A stretch of 64,000 nt of DNA, taken from assembly GCA_033296885.1 (NCBI GenBank), contig MU863893.1, positions 292,349 through 356,348 on the forward strand, written 5' to 3'. The stretch comes from Triangularia verruculosa (lineage: Eukaryota; Ascomycota; Sordariomycetes; Sordariales; Podosporaceae). Every line of letters starts with the position of its first letter. Position 1 is the first letter of the stretch. Below, one piece after another: positions 1-11,466 of this stretch. The notes beneath the pieces were generated by a model. That model did no database searches. It was not told the origin of the DNA and saw nothing but the letters and a program-made list of their open reading frames with translations. The position numbers and the translations under genes were made by a program.

Positions 1-1
1 G

Positions 2-2083
2 GTACACACAACAGCCATTGGCATCGGCAACATCAATGCCGACAGCGAATCTCCAGCGGACTGCCCGGTCAAATTAAAGGCTGTTAAGAAGAAGCCACGA
101 ACAATCACAGAGCTTGCCACAGCAGCCTATAGGCAGCAAAAAGAGCCACCGAATCAAGAATCGCTCCTTTCCTATCTCGACACGTCGGATACGCAAACCG
201 GATCATCGAGTACCGCAGTTGGAGGTAAAGGCAAAGCAGGGAAAAGGCCTGCAAAGCCAAAAGTATCCAAGAAGAAGCCTCAGCCCAACAGGCCGATTTT
301 GTTGTCTCCGGAAAGTGCCTTGAGGCAAGTGGCTCAGCAAGATTTTGTGTTTGGAACTTCAAGCCAACTAGCGACGGAAGATGACCCAGAATTGCTGCGT
401 GCTCTGCATAAGGCCATGAAATTGTCCAACAATGCTGCCGATGATCCCTTTGACAGTTCCAGTCCGGGAACCAGTGGACTTGCGGTTCGCAAGAAGCCCG
501 GGCGTCTGCTTTGGGCCGCTAGCGCAAGAGACGAGGATGGAGAGCTTCTGGACATGGAGATATTAGACTTGACTGAATCACCTCCTCTACCCCATGTCCA
601 ACATCCCACCAAAGTTGTGGAATCGTTGGATGACTCTGTTCAGATTCTCGAGCAACCTTTGCCACCATCGCCTACCAAAGAGCCACGGGCGATCAAAGAG
701 ACGTCGCCACCATCGCCGGGCGCGGAGGTTCAAAGAGATGTCGGCAACAGCATATTTGACCTCACCGATTCGTCTGCAGATACAAAGCTAAAATTTCCCC
801 CTGCGCCAAGATCGGCCATCACCAAAGCTTTAGTGGAAGAGATTCCCGAGCCGAATGACACGAATTGGGACGACGATCTTGACTTTGAACTTCCACCGTC
901 CAACCAAGAGCACCATGAATTGTTGTTAACACAGTCAAGTAGCCCACAAGTCAGCTTCTCAGTTGCGACGTCAAATCAAAAGTTGACATGGCCATCAAAT
1001 ATCCCATCCGACAAGGCTCCGGCGCTTCCCTCTAGTTTGTCACCCCCGACCAAGTCGATGGCACCACCAAGGCCAAAGTACGAGCTCTTCACGGATGCCC
1101 AGCTTGCCAGAGATGTCGCCAAGTTTGGCTTCAAACCTGTGAAGAAGCGCTCGGCCATGCTTGCGCTACTCGACCAGTGTTGGGCAAGTAGAGGCCAGCC
1201 AGCTGTCGGAGATGTGGCCATGAACGCACACATGATGTCAACCACGAGCGCTACTCCAACCCATTCTAAGCTGACTACCACTGCTGCACCATTGGGTCCA
1301 GCAGGGCGACCGAGGAAAAGTTCAGGAACGGCAGCAGCCTCAGTCGATTACGGCAGCTTAAAGGTTCCAGACCTGAAGAAGTTGCTCCAAGAGCGTAGCC
1401 TGAAGCAGTCGGGGAACAAGCCGGACCTCATCGCCCGCCTTCAGGATTATGACTTGCAGAGACGGACATCTGCTGGAGGACCCAGTTCTCCACGGGGGAA
1501 GCCGCGAAAAGACGCACCCAGCTCCCCAAAGAAAACCAAGTCTCCCACAAGACGGGCTGCCTCCCCACGACTCGCCGGATCGCCCGCATCGACTCCTCGT
1601 AACAAGAAGTCCCAAGGTAGGACGGCGACTATTGAGATACCTGATTCAGACGCCGATTCTGACCTGGATGATCCTATGCTCTCGTCCCCGATTTCCCCAG
1701 CTAGACGTGCGCGGCCAAGAGATGACGAGGACATCTTTTCTTCTCCTCCTAGGGTGGATCTTTCCATCACTGAAGATGCCGAGATGTCTCTCATTGCCAG
1801 TCCGACCACAGAGCAGGTGTCGGTGTTTGCTTACATTACCAAAGCCATTAAATCGGCGCCTCCGTCCAGAGACCCCATGGATCCATCATGGCACGAGAAG
1901 ATATTGATGTATGATCCTATTATTCTGGAGGACCTGGCATCATGGCTCAATGCAGGCCAGCTTGACAAAGCGGGTTTCGATGGGGAGGTGTCGCCTGCGG
2001 ATGTCAAGCAGTGGTGCGAGAGCAAGGGCGTCTGTTGCCTGTGGAGGGTCAGCTTAAGGGGGCTGGAGAGGAAGAGGCTCTGA
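2..2083 (+). CDS. slx4: SLX4 structure-specific endonuclease subunit, 5'-truncated by window edge
   Basis: The frame is open from base 2 to the stop at 2081-2083, so the N-terminus lies outside the window. SLX4 is the scaffold that binds and activates the SLX1 nuclease, which cuts branched DNA such as replication forks and Holliday junctions. Near the left edge is the motif TITELATAAYR, typical of fungal SLX4. A long low-complexity, Ser/Pro/Lys-rich acidic middle follows. A conserved block begins YELFTDAQLARDVAKFGFKP (around 1080-1140), then a SAP-like DNA-binding helix pair (YGSLKVPDLKKLLQERSL, around 1350-1460). The C-terminal SLX1-binding domain runs from about 1815 to the end (YITKAIKSAP, WHEKILMYDPI, CLWRVSLRGLERKR). 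No intron is needed. Family assignment is by motif and is strong; only the start is unknown. Confidence 0.9.
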   Translation, partial: VHTTAIGIGNINADSESPADCPVKLKAVKKKPRTITELATAAYRQQKEPPNQESLLSYLDTSDTQTGSSSTAVGGKGKAGKRPAKPKVSKKKPQPNRPILLSPESALRQVAQQDFVFGTSSQLATEDDPELLRALHKAMKLSNNAADDPFDSSSPGTSGLAVRKKPGRLLWAASARDEDGELLDMEILDLTESPPLPHVQHPTKVVESLDDSVQILEQPLPPSPTKEPRAIKETSPPSPGAEVQRDVGNSIFDLTDSSADTKLKFPPAPRSAITKALVEEIPEPNDTNWDDDLDFELPPSNQEHHELLLTQSSSPQVSFSVATSNQKLTWPSNIPSDKAPALPSSLSPPTKSMAPPRPKYELFTDAQLARDVAKFGFKPVKKRSAMLALLDQCWASRGQPAVGDVAMNAHMMSTTSATPTHSKLTTTAAPLGPAGRPRKSSGTAAASVDYGSLKVPDLKKLLQERSLKQSGNKPDLIARLQDYDLQRRTSAGGPSSPRGKPRKDAPSSPKKTKSPTRRAASPRLAGSPASTPRNKKSQGRTATIEIPDSDADSDLDDPMLSSPISPARRARPRDDEDIFSSPPRVDLSITEDAEMSLIASPTTEQVSVFAYITKAIKSAPPSRDPMDPSWHEKILMYDPIILEDLASWLNAGQLDKAGFDGEVSPADVKQWCESKGVCCLWRVSLRGLERKRL

Positions 2084-2441
2084 TGAGCACAGAGTTGTCC
2101 AATATTGACTTGGAAGTGAGCGCTGTTCCATTGTACCGTGTGTACTATATACTGAATATGGATATGAGTGATGATTGAAGAGAAGCCACTTTTTCCACAA
2201 ACTTGTGTCTGTGAATTTTGATCCCTTCTGATGCCATGGCAGGCGCGGGCATGTTGGCGGGAATGGCCCGGCAATAAGCGGGGCCGAAGCAAACCGAGGT
2301 TCACGATGCCAAGTTCAGCAGATCCCCTCATCACATTCACCGGAAACCGTTTGACGATGAGAATAGTAGCGTGGGTGAGGGGAAATAACTCGGAGAGTTT
2401 TCTTCCCCAATCGGAACTCTGTTTCTATTTCTTCGTACCGG
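2084..2441. other. SLX4-Nudix intergenic region
   Basis: This is the 3' flank of SLX4 and the promoter of the following Nudix gene. I see no gene, repeat or RNA here. Confidence 0.5.
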
Positions 2442-3764
2442 GTGGTTATGAGTTCCCTCCATTTGGTTGTTATGTTCAGGAGTTCTGGTTCCATCATCAC
2501 AGCTCGCCCATTCAGCCTTTCACACGCGTCGCGCTTACCGGTACTCTTATTTATAGCCACCAATAAAGCCAACCCTAGAGCTTTCGGTACCACCTCGAGC
2601 ATTCTCAATCAAGGGCCTCTTTTTACGAAAGCTAAAGCAATGGATCCAAACCTCTACACCAAATCATCTGCACCTTCAACAGGCAAATGGCCTGCACCTA
2701 GTCCAAGTGCCAGCATTCTGCTCATTTCACCGACTAATAAAGTGCTGCTCCTCAAGAGAGTCAAGACGGCTTCCTCATTTGCATCCGCCCACGTGTTTCC
2801 CGGTGGAAATGTCGATGAATTCCATGATGGTGTCACGGCCAAAGATGAGCACCTTGACAACATCGTCTATCGAAACGCTGCAATCCGTGAGACGTTTGAG
2901 GAGACGGGTATTCTGCTAAGCAAAGACTCAGTCGACGTCAGTGATGAAGTAAGGGACAAGGGCCGAAAGGCAGTCTACAATAGACAAATAACCTTTGGCG
3001 AATGGGTGAAGAACCAAGGGGGTGTGCCGGATACTGGTTTGTCTCCCCGTTCTCCTTACCTTTAGGAGCGGGAATCTCTAACCGCATCATCAGACTCTCT
3101 CATCCCCTTCACAAGGTGGATCACCCCACCCCCCGCGAAAAAGCGCTTCACGACTCAAATGTACCTCTACTTCCTCCCGGTCTCCTCCATCGACTCCTTT
3201 TCAGAAAAGCCCAGCAAGATTCACACCCCGACCCCTGAAGGCGAGCAAGAAAAAGAGCACACCTCTGCAGAATGGGAGTATCCCCTCACTTGGCTATCCA
3301 AGGCCCAAAGTGGCGAGATCATGCTGTATCCGCCACAGTTTTATCTCCTCAACCTCCTCTCGCCATTTTTGAACGACTCCAACAAAGATCATGCCGCCCA
3401 ACGAGCTGGACTGAACGAGTTCTTGAAGAAGCTGCCGACCTCGACAGCGCAGTACGACGCCCTCGATGGGAAGTTCAAGCCAAAAGTGCTAAACACGCAT
3501 CAGATATCTTGGGCGGATAAGGTCATTTCGCCTGGTGTGATGTTTGCGCCGGGCCAGTTGTATAAGGAAGAGACTGTGTTGAGTCTAGAGTGGCCTGGTT
3601 CTGAGCTCGGAGCCAAAGAAGGGGGCACGAGAGGAGGCGATGCGGAGAGGGTTGTTGTCGTCAAGTTTGAGAGGAATTCGGGGCCGGGAGGGATCAATAT
3701 CGTGGATAGAGGGGAGGTGAGAAGGCTATGGGAGGAAAGCGAGAAGAAGGGAGCCAAGATTTGA
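2442..3764 (+). CDS. Nudix hydrolase, NUDT19-like, probably mitochondrial/peroxisomal
   Basis: Two exons, 2442-3036 and 3094-3764, joined across a 57-nt intron (GTTTGT donor, CTCTAAC branch, CAG acceptor), give about 421 residues. The Nudix signature is visible as GGNVDEF followed after an insertion by AAIRETFEETGILL, supplying the metal-binding Glu residues. The splice restores PDTDSLIPFTRWITPP and then KRFTTQMYLYFLP, a block typical of NUDT19-type proteins that hydrolyse CoA or similar nucleoside diphosphate derivatives. The first ~65 residues are rich in Ser, Arg and hydrophobics and could be a targeting presequence. Internal Met codons at 2448, 2472 and 2640 are alternative starts; 2640 would give a cytosolic form. 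Substrate cannot be determined from sequence. Confidence 0.82.
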
Positions 3765-4746
3765 GATCAAGTCCCTGCCCGAACTGGCCAAGTGTTTGGT
3801 ACATACAAGATTCCAAGGACAAGGCTATAGATGGTTACATGGTAGATGAAAGGAGTAAAGGGAGGAGACAGACATACCAATGTCTAAGGACTCGGATCTT
3901 GCCCCTTATTTCACGTGTTTTTTTTTTGAGTCGTTACCTGTCCCATTTGACCCAAAACAAAAGATTCAAAGAGCTTTATGAGCATCAGGACTTGCCTTCT
4001 TGCCGTCTTATCATAGCTACTTGGTATGGACGTAAACCTGCTTTGTTTTGAAAGTTACCCGTAACACGCTGTAAGGGCTCGCCAAGGATTGACGTGGTGG
4101 AACATAGGTAAGTACCTAAATCCGACCACTGCGTGGGCATTGAGGACCAGACGCTAAACTTGAGGCGACAGTTTAGTGGCGGTGCAGGTGGTGCGCGAGC
4201 CGATGGCTGCCTGGCCACAGCCTGCTTTGCACCTATGGAAGAGTCATTGTGTTGAGGTGGGCGGCTATCTGTTGGCTCAGAGTGTTACTTTGACCCCGCT
4301 CCAGCTGACGGAAATGCGAGAACTGAAAGCCTGTGGTGCCTGATTTGAGCGCTCTCTGCGGATTCTGACATATACCAGAGCGAAGCTTGAGTTGTTGTCC
4401 GATACCTGATGTGGGGTTACTAGGTACAGTACCTTGTTCAAGGCAAGCACTGCAGAAAGCTTGAGCCTCCAGAGGCCTTCTCACTTCTCACTCCTCTCAA
4501 ATCCTAACGCAAGCAGGCCTGCAGCCTACACCAACCCCTACAGGCCGCCATCCCTACAATATCTCAAAACTCCCCTCTTTCCTGTCTTTTCTCTTCCTCA
4601 CTCCAGTCACTCACATCTCCATCATCCAACCTTGGCACCTGACTGGCCTTTTTGAAAGAAGGCCCTGTTTCGGTTCAGTTCAACCCGACGGAATTGTCCG
4701 AGTCCCATACCATCAAATTTCTCTCACAATTCGACCTCACAACACC
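3765..4746. other. Intergenic region, promoter of the AAA ATPase
   Basis: About 1 kb without a convincing gene. The last 300 bases are pyrimidine-rich, as is common in fungal 5' leaders. A T run at about 3920 is unremarkable. Confidence 0.5.
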
Positions 4747-7069
4747 ATGAACATGGCTGCCCCCATGCCACAGCGCGCTTTGCTTTCGTCCGAGATCCGT
4801 CAAGACTTCCAAGAGCCGTTCATCGTTAGTGCGCCGGTAACAGGGACCTACAGGAAAACTCGCGGCGGGTCACATATCATTCGCACCCGGAAGCCTAGAG
4901 TCAAACGCCAGCCCGCCATGCGTCGGATCACTCCTTCTGACACTGCTAGTAGCCAGCAGAGCGATGGCAGCTCTGATGAAGACGAGGGGTTGGATCAAAC
5001 TATGAAGTGCGACTTCAAGCAGCTCGATCGTCGCTATGACGATAACGATGAGCCCTACATTGAAGAGCGCAAGGTTAGCAAGGAGAAGAAGCCCAAGCTC
5101 AAGAAAAAAGACTGGTGGCGTCTGCATGCCTTTTGCATTGTCAGACATTACGGCGATGACAATGAGCTCGACGACACTTATCTCTACGTCAACCCTCAAA
5201 AGATCCGCGAGCTTCTTGACGACGTGATTGGGAATTATCCCGGTGATCCCATCAACGTTGATGATGTCCAGATTCATGCCCCCTACAACGCCCTCTTTCA
5301 CTATCGTGAGGAGCTCGAGAAGGAAGGCCGCAAGAGATTTGAGGGAGAGAATCCCGATCAGCCCACCGATCCCGAGTCACTCCAGCAGCTAATTCTCCTA
5401 ATGGACTGGATCAAGTCGCATTTCGATCGGGAGATCGCGGCTTATGAAAAGTGTCTGTCCTCCGCCGACCACAAGGCCATCTCGTACGACAAGCTCTGGA
5501 CTCTGTTCCCTCCTGGCGAGATCGTCTACAGCAAGGTCAATGACCAGAACCGCGCCTTTCGCGTGGTCGACTCCAACTACAACGAGAGCCCCTGCAAAGT
5601 CTTTGCCATTCGGGTCGAGTTCATCGACTTTGACGGTACCCATCTCGGATTTCGCGAGCAGCATCTCATGATTCACACGTACCCAGGCAGCCAGGAGCTC
5701 GAGCTGATGGATGCCATCCCTCTGAGACTCCTCCACCAGTCTTCCGAGATCCGCGAGGAGCTTGTCGCTCGTGGGCGCAAGTTTGAGGGCCTCGTCGGTC
5801 AGCACTTTATGCAGTACAATGGCATCGCCTTCAAGGAGAGCCAGAATGGCCCGATCAAGTTCAACGTCAACGGCAGAGTCATGATCGACTGCAAGACGTT
5901 TCACCGCATAGAGCCGAATGAAGCCTTCAGCGTGAGAGAGATGACTGCCCCGAGACTGGCCACCATCAGAGGCCCTGGTAATCTGCCGCCCCCTCATGGA
6001 TTGCCCCCCCCTCGCTACCGTGGTCGGAAACCTGCCATTTCCAAGTTTCCGGTTCAAGGCAGCTCCGAGAATCCCAAGTTCCCGCCTCTTAGCGAAGAGG
6101 ACGCCATGCTCACCAACGCCAGCGTGAGAGGCTATGCCTTCAGCGCCAAGAACTTTCTCGAGTTCTTTGCCGACGAGCTCTCGGAGATTGTCTGGAACAC
6201 GCAGTGCTTTGACGAGCTCGTTCTGGACCAGTCCATCAAGAAGACGGTGCAGGCCCTTGTCTCGACCCATTCGCAAAAGAGAGAGAGCTTTGACGACATT
6301 ATTAAGGGTAAGGGTCAGGGTCTCATCTGCGTGTTGCATGGTCCTCCTGGTGTCGGGAAGACGTTGACGGCCGAATGCGTGGCCGAGTATGTCAAGCGGC
6401 CTCTTTACATGGTGTCTTCTGGTGAGCGTAAGTTTTCGATTTTCGAGCCACTCACAATTGCACCGAGACCTTTACTAACAACTTACTGCAGTTGGTCCTG
6501 TCAGCTCTGCTCTTGATGATCAGCTTACCCGCATCCTGGACATGGCGGCCACCTGGCGAGCTGTCTTGCTCATCGACGAGGCCGACGTCTTCCTCGAACA
6601 CCGCAGCCTCCACGACATGCACCGCAACGCCATGGTCAGCGTCTTTTTGCGTGTTCTCGAGTACTACACCGGAATCTTGATTCTCACCACCAACCGCGTC
6701 ACGACCTTTGACGACGCCTTCAAGTCTCGCATCCACATTCCGATCCGGTACACCAACCTCAGTGTTGAGTCCCGGAAGAAGATCTGGAAGAGCTTCTGTG
6801 ACAAGGTGCCTGGTGGTGTGGACATTGACGACAAGGGTTTGCAGCAGTTGGCCGAGTACGACTTGAACGGTCGGCAGATCAAGAACGCCGTCAAGGCCGC
6901 TGAGAGTCTGGCTGCCTTTGATGGCATTAAGCTGGATCTGAAGCAGCTCTTACAGATCAACAAGATCCAGGCTTTGTTTGAGAAGGACATGAGCAGCCAC
7001 AGCGGGGTGGACTACACCGCTCCTGGCCACTTTAGGAAGGATGCGGACCAGAGAAACATGTTTTTGTGA
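4747..7069 (+). CDS. AAA+ ATPase with large fungal N-terminal domain (DUF7025 type)
   Basis: Exons 4747-6427 and 6492-7069, separated by a 64-nt intron (GTAAGT, ACTAACA branch, CAG), encode about 752 residues. Walker A is GPPGVGKT at about residues 532-539 and Walker B is VLLIDEAD with Asp/Glu at about 589-590. A sensor-1-like TTNR follows, then a C-terminal lid helix region (DLNGRQIKNAVKAAESLA). The first ~480 residues include a basic, charged segment and a conserved region (GEIVYSKVNDQNRAFRV) characteristic of fungal AAA proteins annotated with DUF7025. These are soluble, single-ring-domain ATPases of unknown substrate. The intron falls between Walker A and Walker B, so the frame across the ATPase core is a good check on the splice. 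ATPase fold is certain; biological role is unknown. Confidence 0.88.
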
Positions 7070-7462
7070 TTTTACCTTGTGCCTTTTCTTTTTCGGATCA
7101 TGGGCTGCTCGCACATATGCATGGCACATAAATTTCTGAAGAGGTTCATCAAAGTAAGGTACCTACCTACCTGAGCAATGCAGCGAGAACGGATTTGGTG
7201 GCACAGCATTTGCTCGGCTCTTTGTTAGTATTGTACGGATTTCGCTGTATTCATCTGGATTCTAGGGAGCAGAGGGTCATTATCAGGGCAGATCCATTGT
7301 CGGCTAGATACCTAAGGTAGATAACTAGATAGCAGATTTGTCAGAAATGTATCTTGTCAACACGTCTCTTTTTCCCGACTGATTGTTCCAAATCATTTAC
7401 TCGAAACATATTTATCTCACAGGCTGTCCTAGATACCTAGGTACCTAGCTATTGTCGACTAA
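7070..7462. other. Convergent intergenic region with CCTAGGTA motif
   Basis: This lies between the 3' ends of the AAA ATPase and the minus-strand cyclotransferase-like gene. It holds one copy of the palindromic TACCTAGGTACCTAG motif (7434-7448) that recurs in intergenic DNA across the window. No gene is seen. Confidence 0.5.
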
Positions 7463-8107
7463 CTACTGCTGCCCCATCGCCTTTCCGAACCCCTCTGGCA
7501 GCCTGACACCCATCCTCTTCTCCCAAAGCGCCCTATCGAATTTCCCTTCCTTCAAAGCCTCCCCATCTCCAGCGTACAGAAACGTCTTGCCATAGATATC
7601 TCGCTTCTCCTGACCGGGCTCCTCCACTTCCATCCGGCAAGATCGAATCTCATACGCGTTGGTCTCGTAATAGCTCAGGCGGTCCTGGTGCTCCCTGGTC
7701 TCAACAAGATAGGCCTTGCCGAGAATGGTGGAGTCGCCGTGGATGAGGGCCTTGTATTGTCCCCAGCTTGCCAGCTCGTAGCCCGTGATGGAGGCAGACA
7801 GCAAGACTGGTTCAGAGTCTTCGGGGAGGTTGAGGACCGATTTGAGGATGTGAGGCTGGGTGAGGGTGCCGTAGAAGAAGAAGTATGTTGGTTGGTACGC
7901 CGTGAGGAGGTCTTCTGAGATGGGAGGGGGGAGATTTGTGAGATAGTCTGATGGCTTCGAAGCCAGCTGGGAGGTGTAGTGTGAAGTTTTGGGCTGGGGA
8001 GGAGGAGGAGGGGGAGGGGGAGGAGGCGGGGGTGAGTTGGGCATTGTTGGTGGTGATGGCTGGGCGTTTGGAGGCGTGGTCTGTGGTGTTTGCTGGTGAA
8101 TGGTCAA
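7463..8107 (-). CDS. Gamma-glutamylcyclotransferase-like (AIG2/GGCT fold) protein
   Basis: A single exon of 214 residues. After a proline-rich, poorly ordered N-terminus (about residues 1-65, including a run of ten prolines) comes the GGCT-fold start YFFFYGTLTQPHIL, which holds the substrate-binding YGTL loop. Then follow LASWGQYKALIHGDSTILGKA, and the Glu-bearing YYETNAYEIR that would act as the catalytic acid. Members release 5-oxoproline from gamma-glutamyl amines or act on similar amides. It is transcribed away from the putative amidoligase 1.07 kb to the right, so the two may share a promoter. The ATG at 8107 may be too long; a Met lies at about residue 22. Exact substrate is unknown. 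Confidence 0.82.
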   Translation of the reverse strand: MTIHQQTPQTTPPNAQPSPPTMPNSPPPPPPPPPPPPQPKTSHYTSQLASKPSDYLTNLPPPISEDLLTAYQPTYFFFYGTLTQPHILKSVLNLPEDSEPVLLSASITGYELASWGQYKALIHGDSTILGKAYLVETREHQDRLSYYETNAYEIRSCRMEVEEPGQEKRDIYGKTFLYAGDGEALKEGKFDRALWEKRMGVRLPEGFGKAMGQQ

Positions 8108-9181
8108 TTCTCGAACTCCTGATAACTCTTTCAGTTGAGCGAGAAGAAATTTGGTGTGATGGCCAAATTAAGGGATATTTTTTCGTCAGCTTCTGTGTTG
8201 GTTGTTGTTGGTGTAAGACAGGTGACACAGGAGTCTTCGCCAAGCACGAGTCGTTGCCGCGTAATATGCATTACTGGGGCGGCGCAAGTTTATGATGGGA
8301 GAAGGATTCGGGTGGTCCATGCCTTGAACAGCCAGTCCCACCCCATCTCAGTGCTGAGAGCACAGAAGCCACAGAATGAAACTGCTACCAGTTTTGAACC
8401 GGGCTGAAGTGGGCTTTTTTGAGTTGGCTAGTGGCCGCCTCACACCACAGAAAACACAGGAAAAGCTCAACAATTGCAAGTGCTAGTAATCGAGCACGAG
8501 ATAGGCGGTCTTCGCAAAGTGTCGGGGAACCACTCAATCTTCTCGATATCATGTCAAAACGCCTTCACTCGCATACTTGCAACAGCAACGCCAGGAATCC
8601 ATTTCGGCCCAACACGCCCAACGATGCCGGCTAGGTATGGGTTTATTCCTTGAGCCCTAGTTGGCTGCGCAGTGCGGCGCAAGATGCTGGCTGCCCTGGC
8701 ATGCGGCTCGTCTGATGTTGATGACCAACGTCAGCGGCAGCGGGCTAACAACTACTTGGCGCCCCGTGTTTGCAGAAGGAGATCCACGATCAAAACAGTC
8801 AAGCTCATTGGCACTAGGACCAAATCGTGCATTTCCCAATCTCACATCCACTGCGGCCTGCGGCGGCCTCGTGGCTACCAGTAGACGAGAACAGAGATGT
8901 ATCTATTCTTGGGAGAAACGAGGCAAAGACCGCAAGAACTAGGGACGCCAAGATGGCTTCATGTGTCGGCCAACTTGGCTTGACTCCTGAGATGTCGAGA
9001 TACGTACGCATATGGATGACTTGAACTCTTATAAATGAACAGGACGAAGCCACCATCAACGGAACAATATCCTCATCATCACACATTCAACTCAGCAAAG
9101 CATCCAAAGACATATCCTCCAACATCTCTTCAACACTGACCTCTCATTCTCAAAGACTTCTACTTTTTACAATCTTCCACC
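8108..9181. other. Divergent promoter region between GGCT-like and amidoligase genes
   Basis: About 1.07 kb between two head-to-head starts. The right end, 9020-9180, is CA/CT-rich leader sequence with TATAAATG at about 9030. No coding potential stands out on either strand. Confidence 0.55.
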
Positions 9182-10581
9182 ATGCCTCCCAAGAACAACC
9201 CCGTCCCCGTCACTACCACTCCGCCGAAGCCGAAAGCTACGGCCCCAACTCCAGCCGTGAAGAAGACTACCCCTACTGCTGGCAGGCCTACGGCTGGTCC
9301 GTCTGCTCCTAGGCCCGGCGCCACTGGCGGTCCTCCTCCTCCTCCGCCCCCGCCTCCAGGCCCTGGTGCCCGCCTCCTCCCCCTCTTCCGCGCCCGGGCG
9401 CGGGCGCGGCTACTCGCCCGCGCACGGCACCCGGGCCGCCTCCAGCCGGTAGCATTGGTATCGGTATCGAAACCGAGTTTTTCCTCAGGGAGAAGAGGCC
9501 CCTCAGCGCGGATGGCCGCGCATTCGCCATCAAATTCTGTACCGACTACATGAACTTCAAGAAAAGCTTGACTGTCAACCCAGCCAAGGGTGAGCCTGAG
9601 ATCCCAGGAGTCTACACGAAATGGCCCGGTGTGATTAAGCACTTGGAGCCTCCGAGTGGACACGGAAAACACGCCGACTGGGTCACGCATCAGGATCCAA
9701 CCGTTGATGTCGACAAGGATCTGAGCCCGGCGGAACTCAAGAACGAGGAAGCACGTCTCAAGGGTGCCTACGGCATTGAAGTTATCTCTCACATTCTCCG
9801 TGCCTATGAGGGCAGTGCCCGGCGCAGGGAAGTGGAGAAGATGTGGGAGTTTATTGATGCCAACTACACCGTCCTCGCCAACCGAAATTGCAGCACCCAC
9901 GTCCACCTGTCGCGTGCGGAGCCATGGAACGTCATCCAAATCAAGCGCTTGGCCCAGGCCATCGTCCACTTCGAGCCCGCCTTCGAAGCCATGGTTCCTC
10001 CCGAGAGACGAAACAACGAGTATGCTCGCAGCAACTGGATCGACAATGCCCGCTTTGTCGGCAAGAGCCGTGACCAGGCCATGGACATGATCGAGCAGCA
10101 GGGCACCATTAAGAACGTCATCCACCTCATGCATGGAGCCGATGAGCAATCCAAGTACTACGGCTGGAACTTCTTGACCCTCGAAAGCTACAAAACCGTC
10201 GAGTTCCGTCGCGGCGCTCCCAGCATGAGCGTCAAGGATGTGTTCATGTGGGTGGAGCTGGCTATGGAGTTCATGCAGGCCGCCATCATCGTCAAGACCA
10301 GGGCCGACTTCAGCAAATACGCCCGAAATGTGGGCGGCCTGAAGAAGTTGATTGCCGACGCAGGCTTGAAGCAAACCGTGGGAACGAACCAGAAAGCCTA
10401 CCTGGAACCCTTGTACAGAAGGGCTGGTGCCGACACGGCCATGCTGGAGCCTAAGCCCGTCAAGCTTGAGACCTTGTCCAAGGAAAAGAAGGCCAAGCTG
10501 AAGATGAAGATCGAGGCTGACAAGAAGTGGCAGCCCATGCTGGATATGTTGAGGGACGCCCAGGCCCATCAAGCGTTGTAA
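9182..10581 (+). CDS. Putative amidoligase (PF12224-like), frame broken in a poly-Pro linker
   Basis: The ATG at 9182 opens a Pro/Thr/Ala-rich leader in one frame. The conserved domain runs in another frame from about 9421 to the stop at 10581. The domain shows GIGIETEFFL, NRNCSTHVHLS with the paired histidines, and TVEFRRGAPSM, the hallmarks of the COOH-NH2 ligase-type amidoligases related to glutamine synthetase/GCS2. The shift occurs in the GC-rich proline tract near 9360-9372 and would be mended by one extra C there. A 116-nt intron, 9330-9445 (GTCCTC to CAG), would also restore frame exactly, but it has a weak donor and no clear branch site. The ligase domain is otherwise uninterrupted, so an assembly error is plausible. 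Probably forms an amide bond using ATP; substrate unknown. Confidence 0.75.
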
Positions 10582-11466
10582 GCTATCTACGGCTGAATCA
10601 TAGATGTCGAGGGCCCACGGTTTGGGGGATGGCAAGCCGGCTGGAACCGCTGGACTTTGGGCGTAATGGACTTGGCTGGAACAAGGAACTGGCTTTTGGG
10701 ATAGATTGGATATATAGCGATGTTATAGGCACATAAATTGAGAATATTAGCCTACAAAATGCAGAGATTGATGGTTCCCACGTGTCAAAGATGCTCTAGA
10801 AGTGTCTGGAGGCCCGGTCCGCCGTGTTTAGACCTGTGTTGATGAGCTTCAAATTCAGTCAACTATCCTTAAAGGCATCTTGACAATCCTCAGAGGTAAA
10901 GCCACCTTCAAAGAGAAGGGACTATCGCATATATAAAGGCCTATCAGTTAAGGTACCTTTCCTTTAATTACGTCGTAACTGTCTTTGAAGGTCCATCTGC
11001 TGTCCCTTTAACCCCCTTGTTGGTCTTTAGAGGTGAGCGGATGACTTCCTTGGATCTCCCTCGTCACCATCCAGCCCTCTCTGCAACCCGTGCTCTGGAA
11101 TGTCCTTTAGATCTCAAATGAGTGCGCTTTCACGTGCTACGAGATGGTTTTGATGTTTCGGAGCCGCATAGAAAGATTTAGTACACGCTACAAAGCTACC
11201 TAGGTACCTAGGTACACTACCATCTCCATGCATTTTTGAGCTCCTGGAACCCTCTAGTCTAGATCATGTAACCGGTGGCCCTATTTTTCTTCGGCCCAAA
11301 TCTAGGTAGGTAGGTACTGCTGTACTCCATAAAACCGATAGGTAACCAAGGTGAGCCGCATGTCCTAACGTGCTTCTTACCCCTGATGTTCCTCGTTTTG
11401 ATGAAAACTATAAGCACTGCATGTAAGCACTCATCCAGCTCTAGCTACACGGTCCGTCAACGAAAC
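10582..11466. other. Convergent intergenic region
   Basis: About 0.9 kb with no gene. It includes the longest CCTAGGTA palindrome, an 18-bp TACCTAGGTACCTAGGTA at 11197-11214, and a related TAGGTAGGTAGGT at about 11302. Confidence 0.5.

Noticed and set aside
5398..6339. 313-codon open frame opposite the AAA ATPase
   Set aside because: Mirror of a conserved coding exon; no independent signal.
9160..10635. 491-codon open frame opposite the amidoligase
   Set aside because: Antisense shadow of a GC-rich gene; leucine/glycine-rich with no fold motifs.
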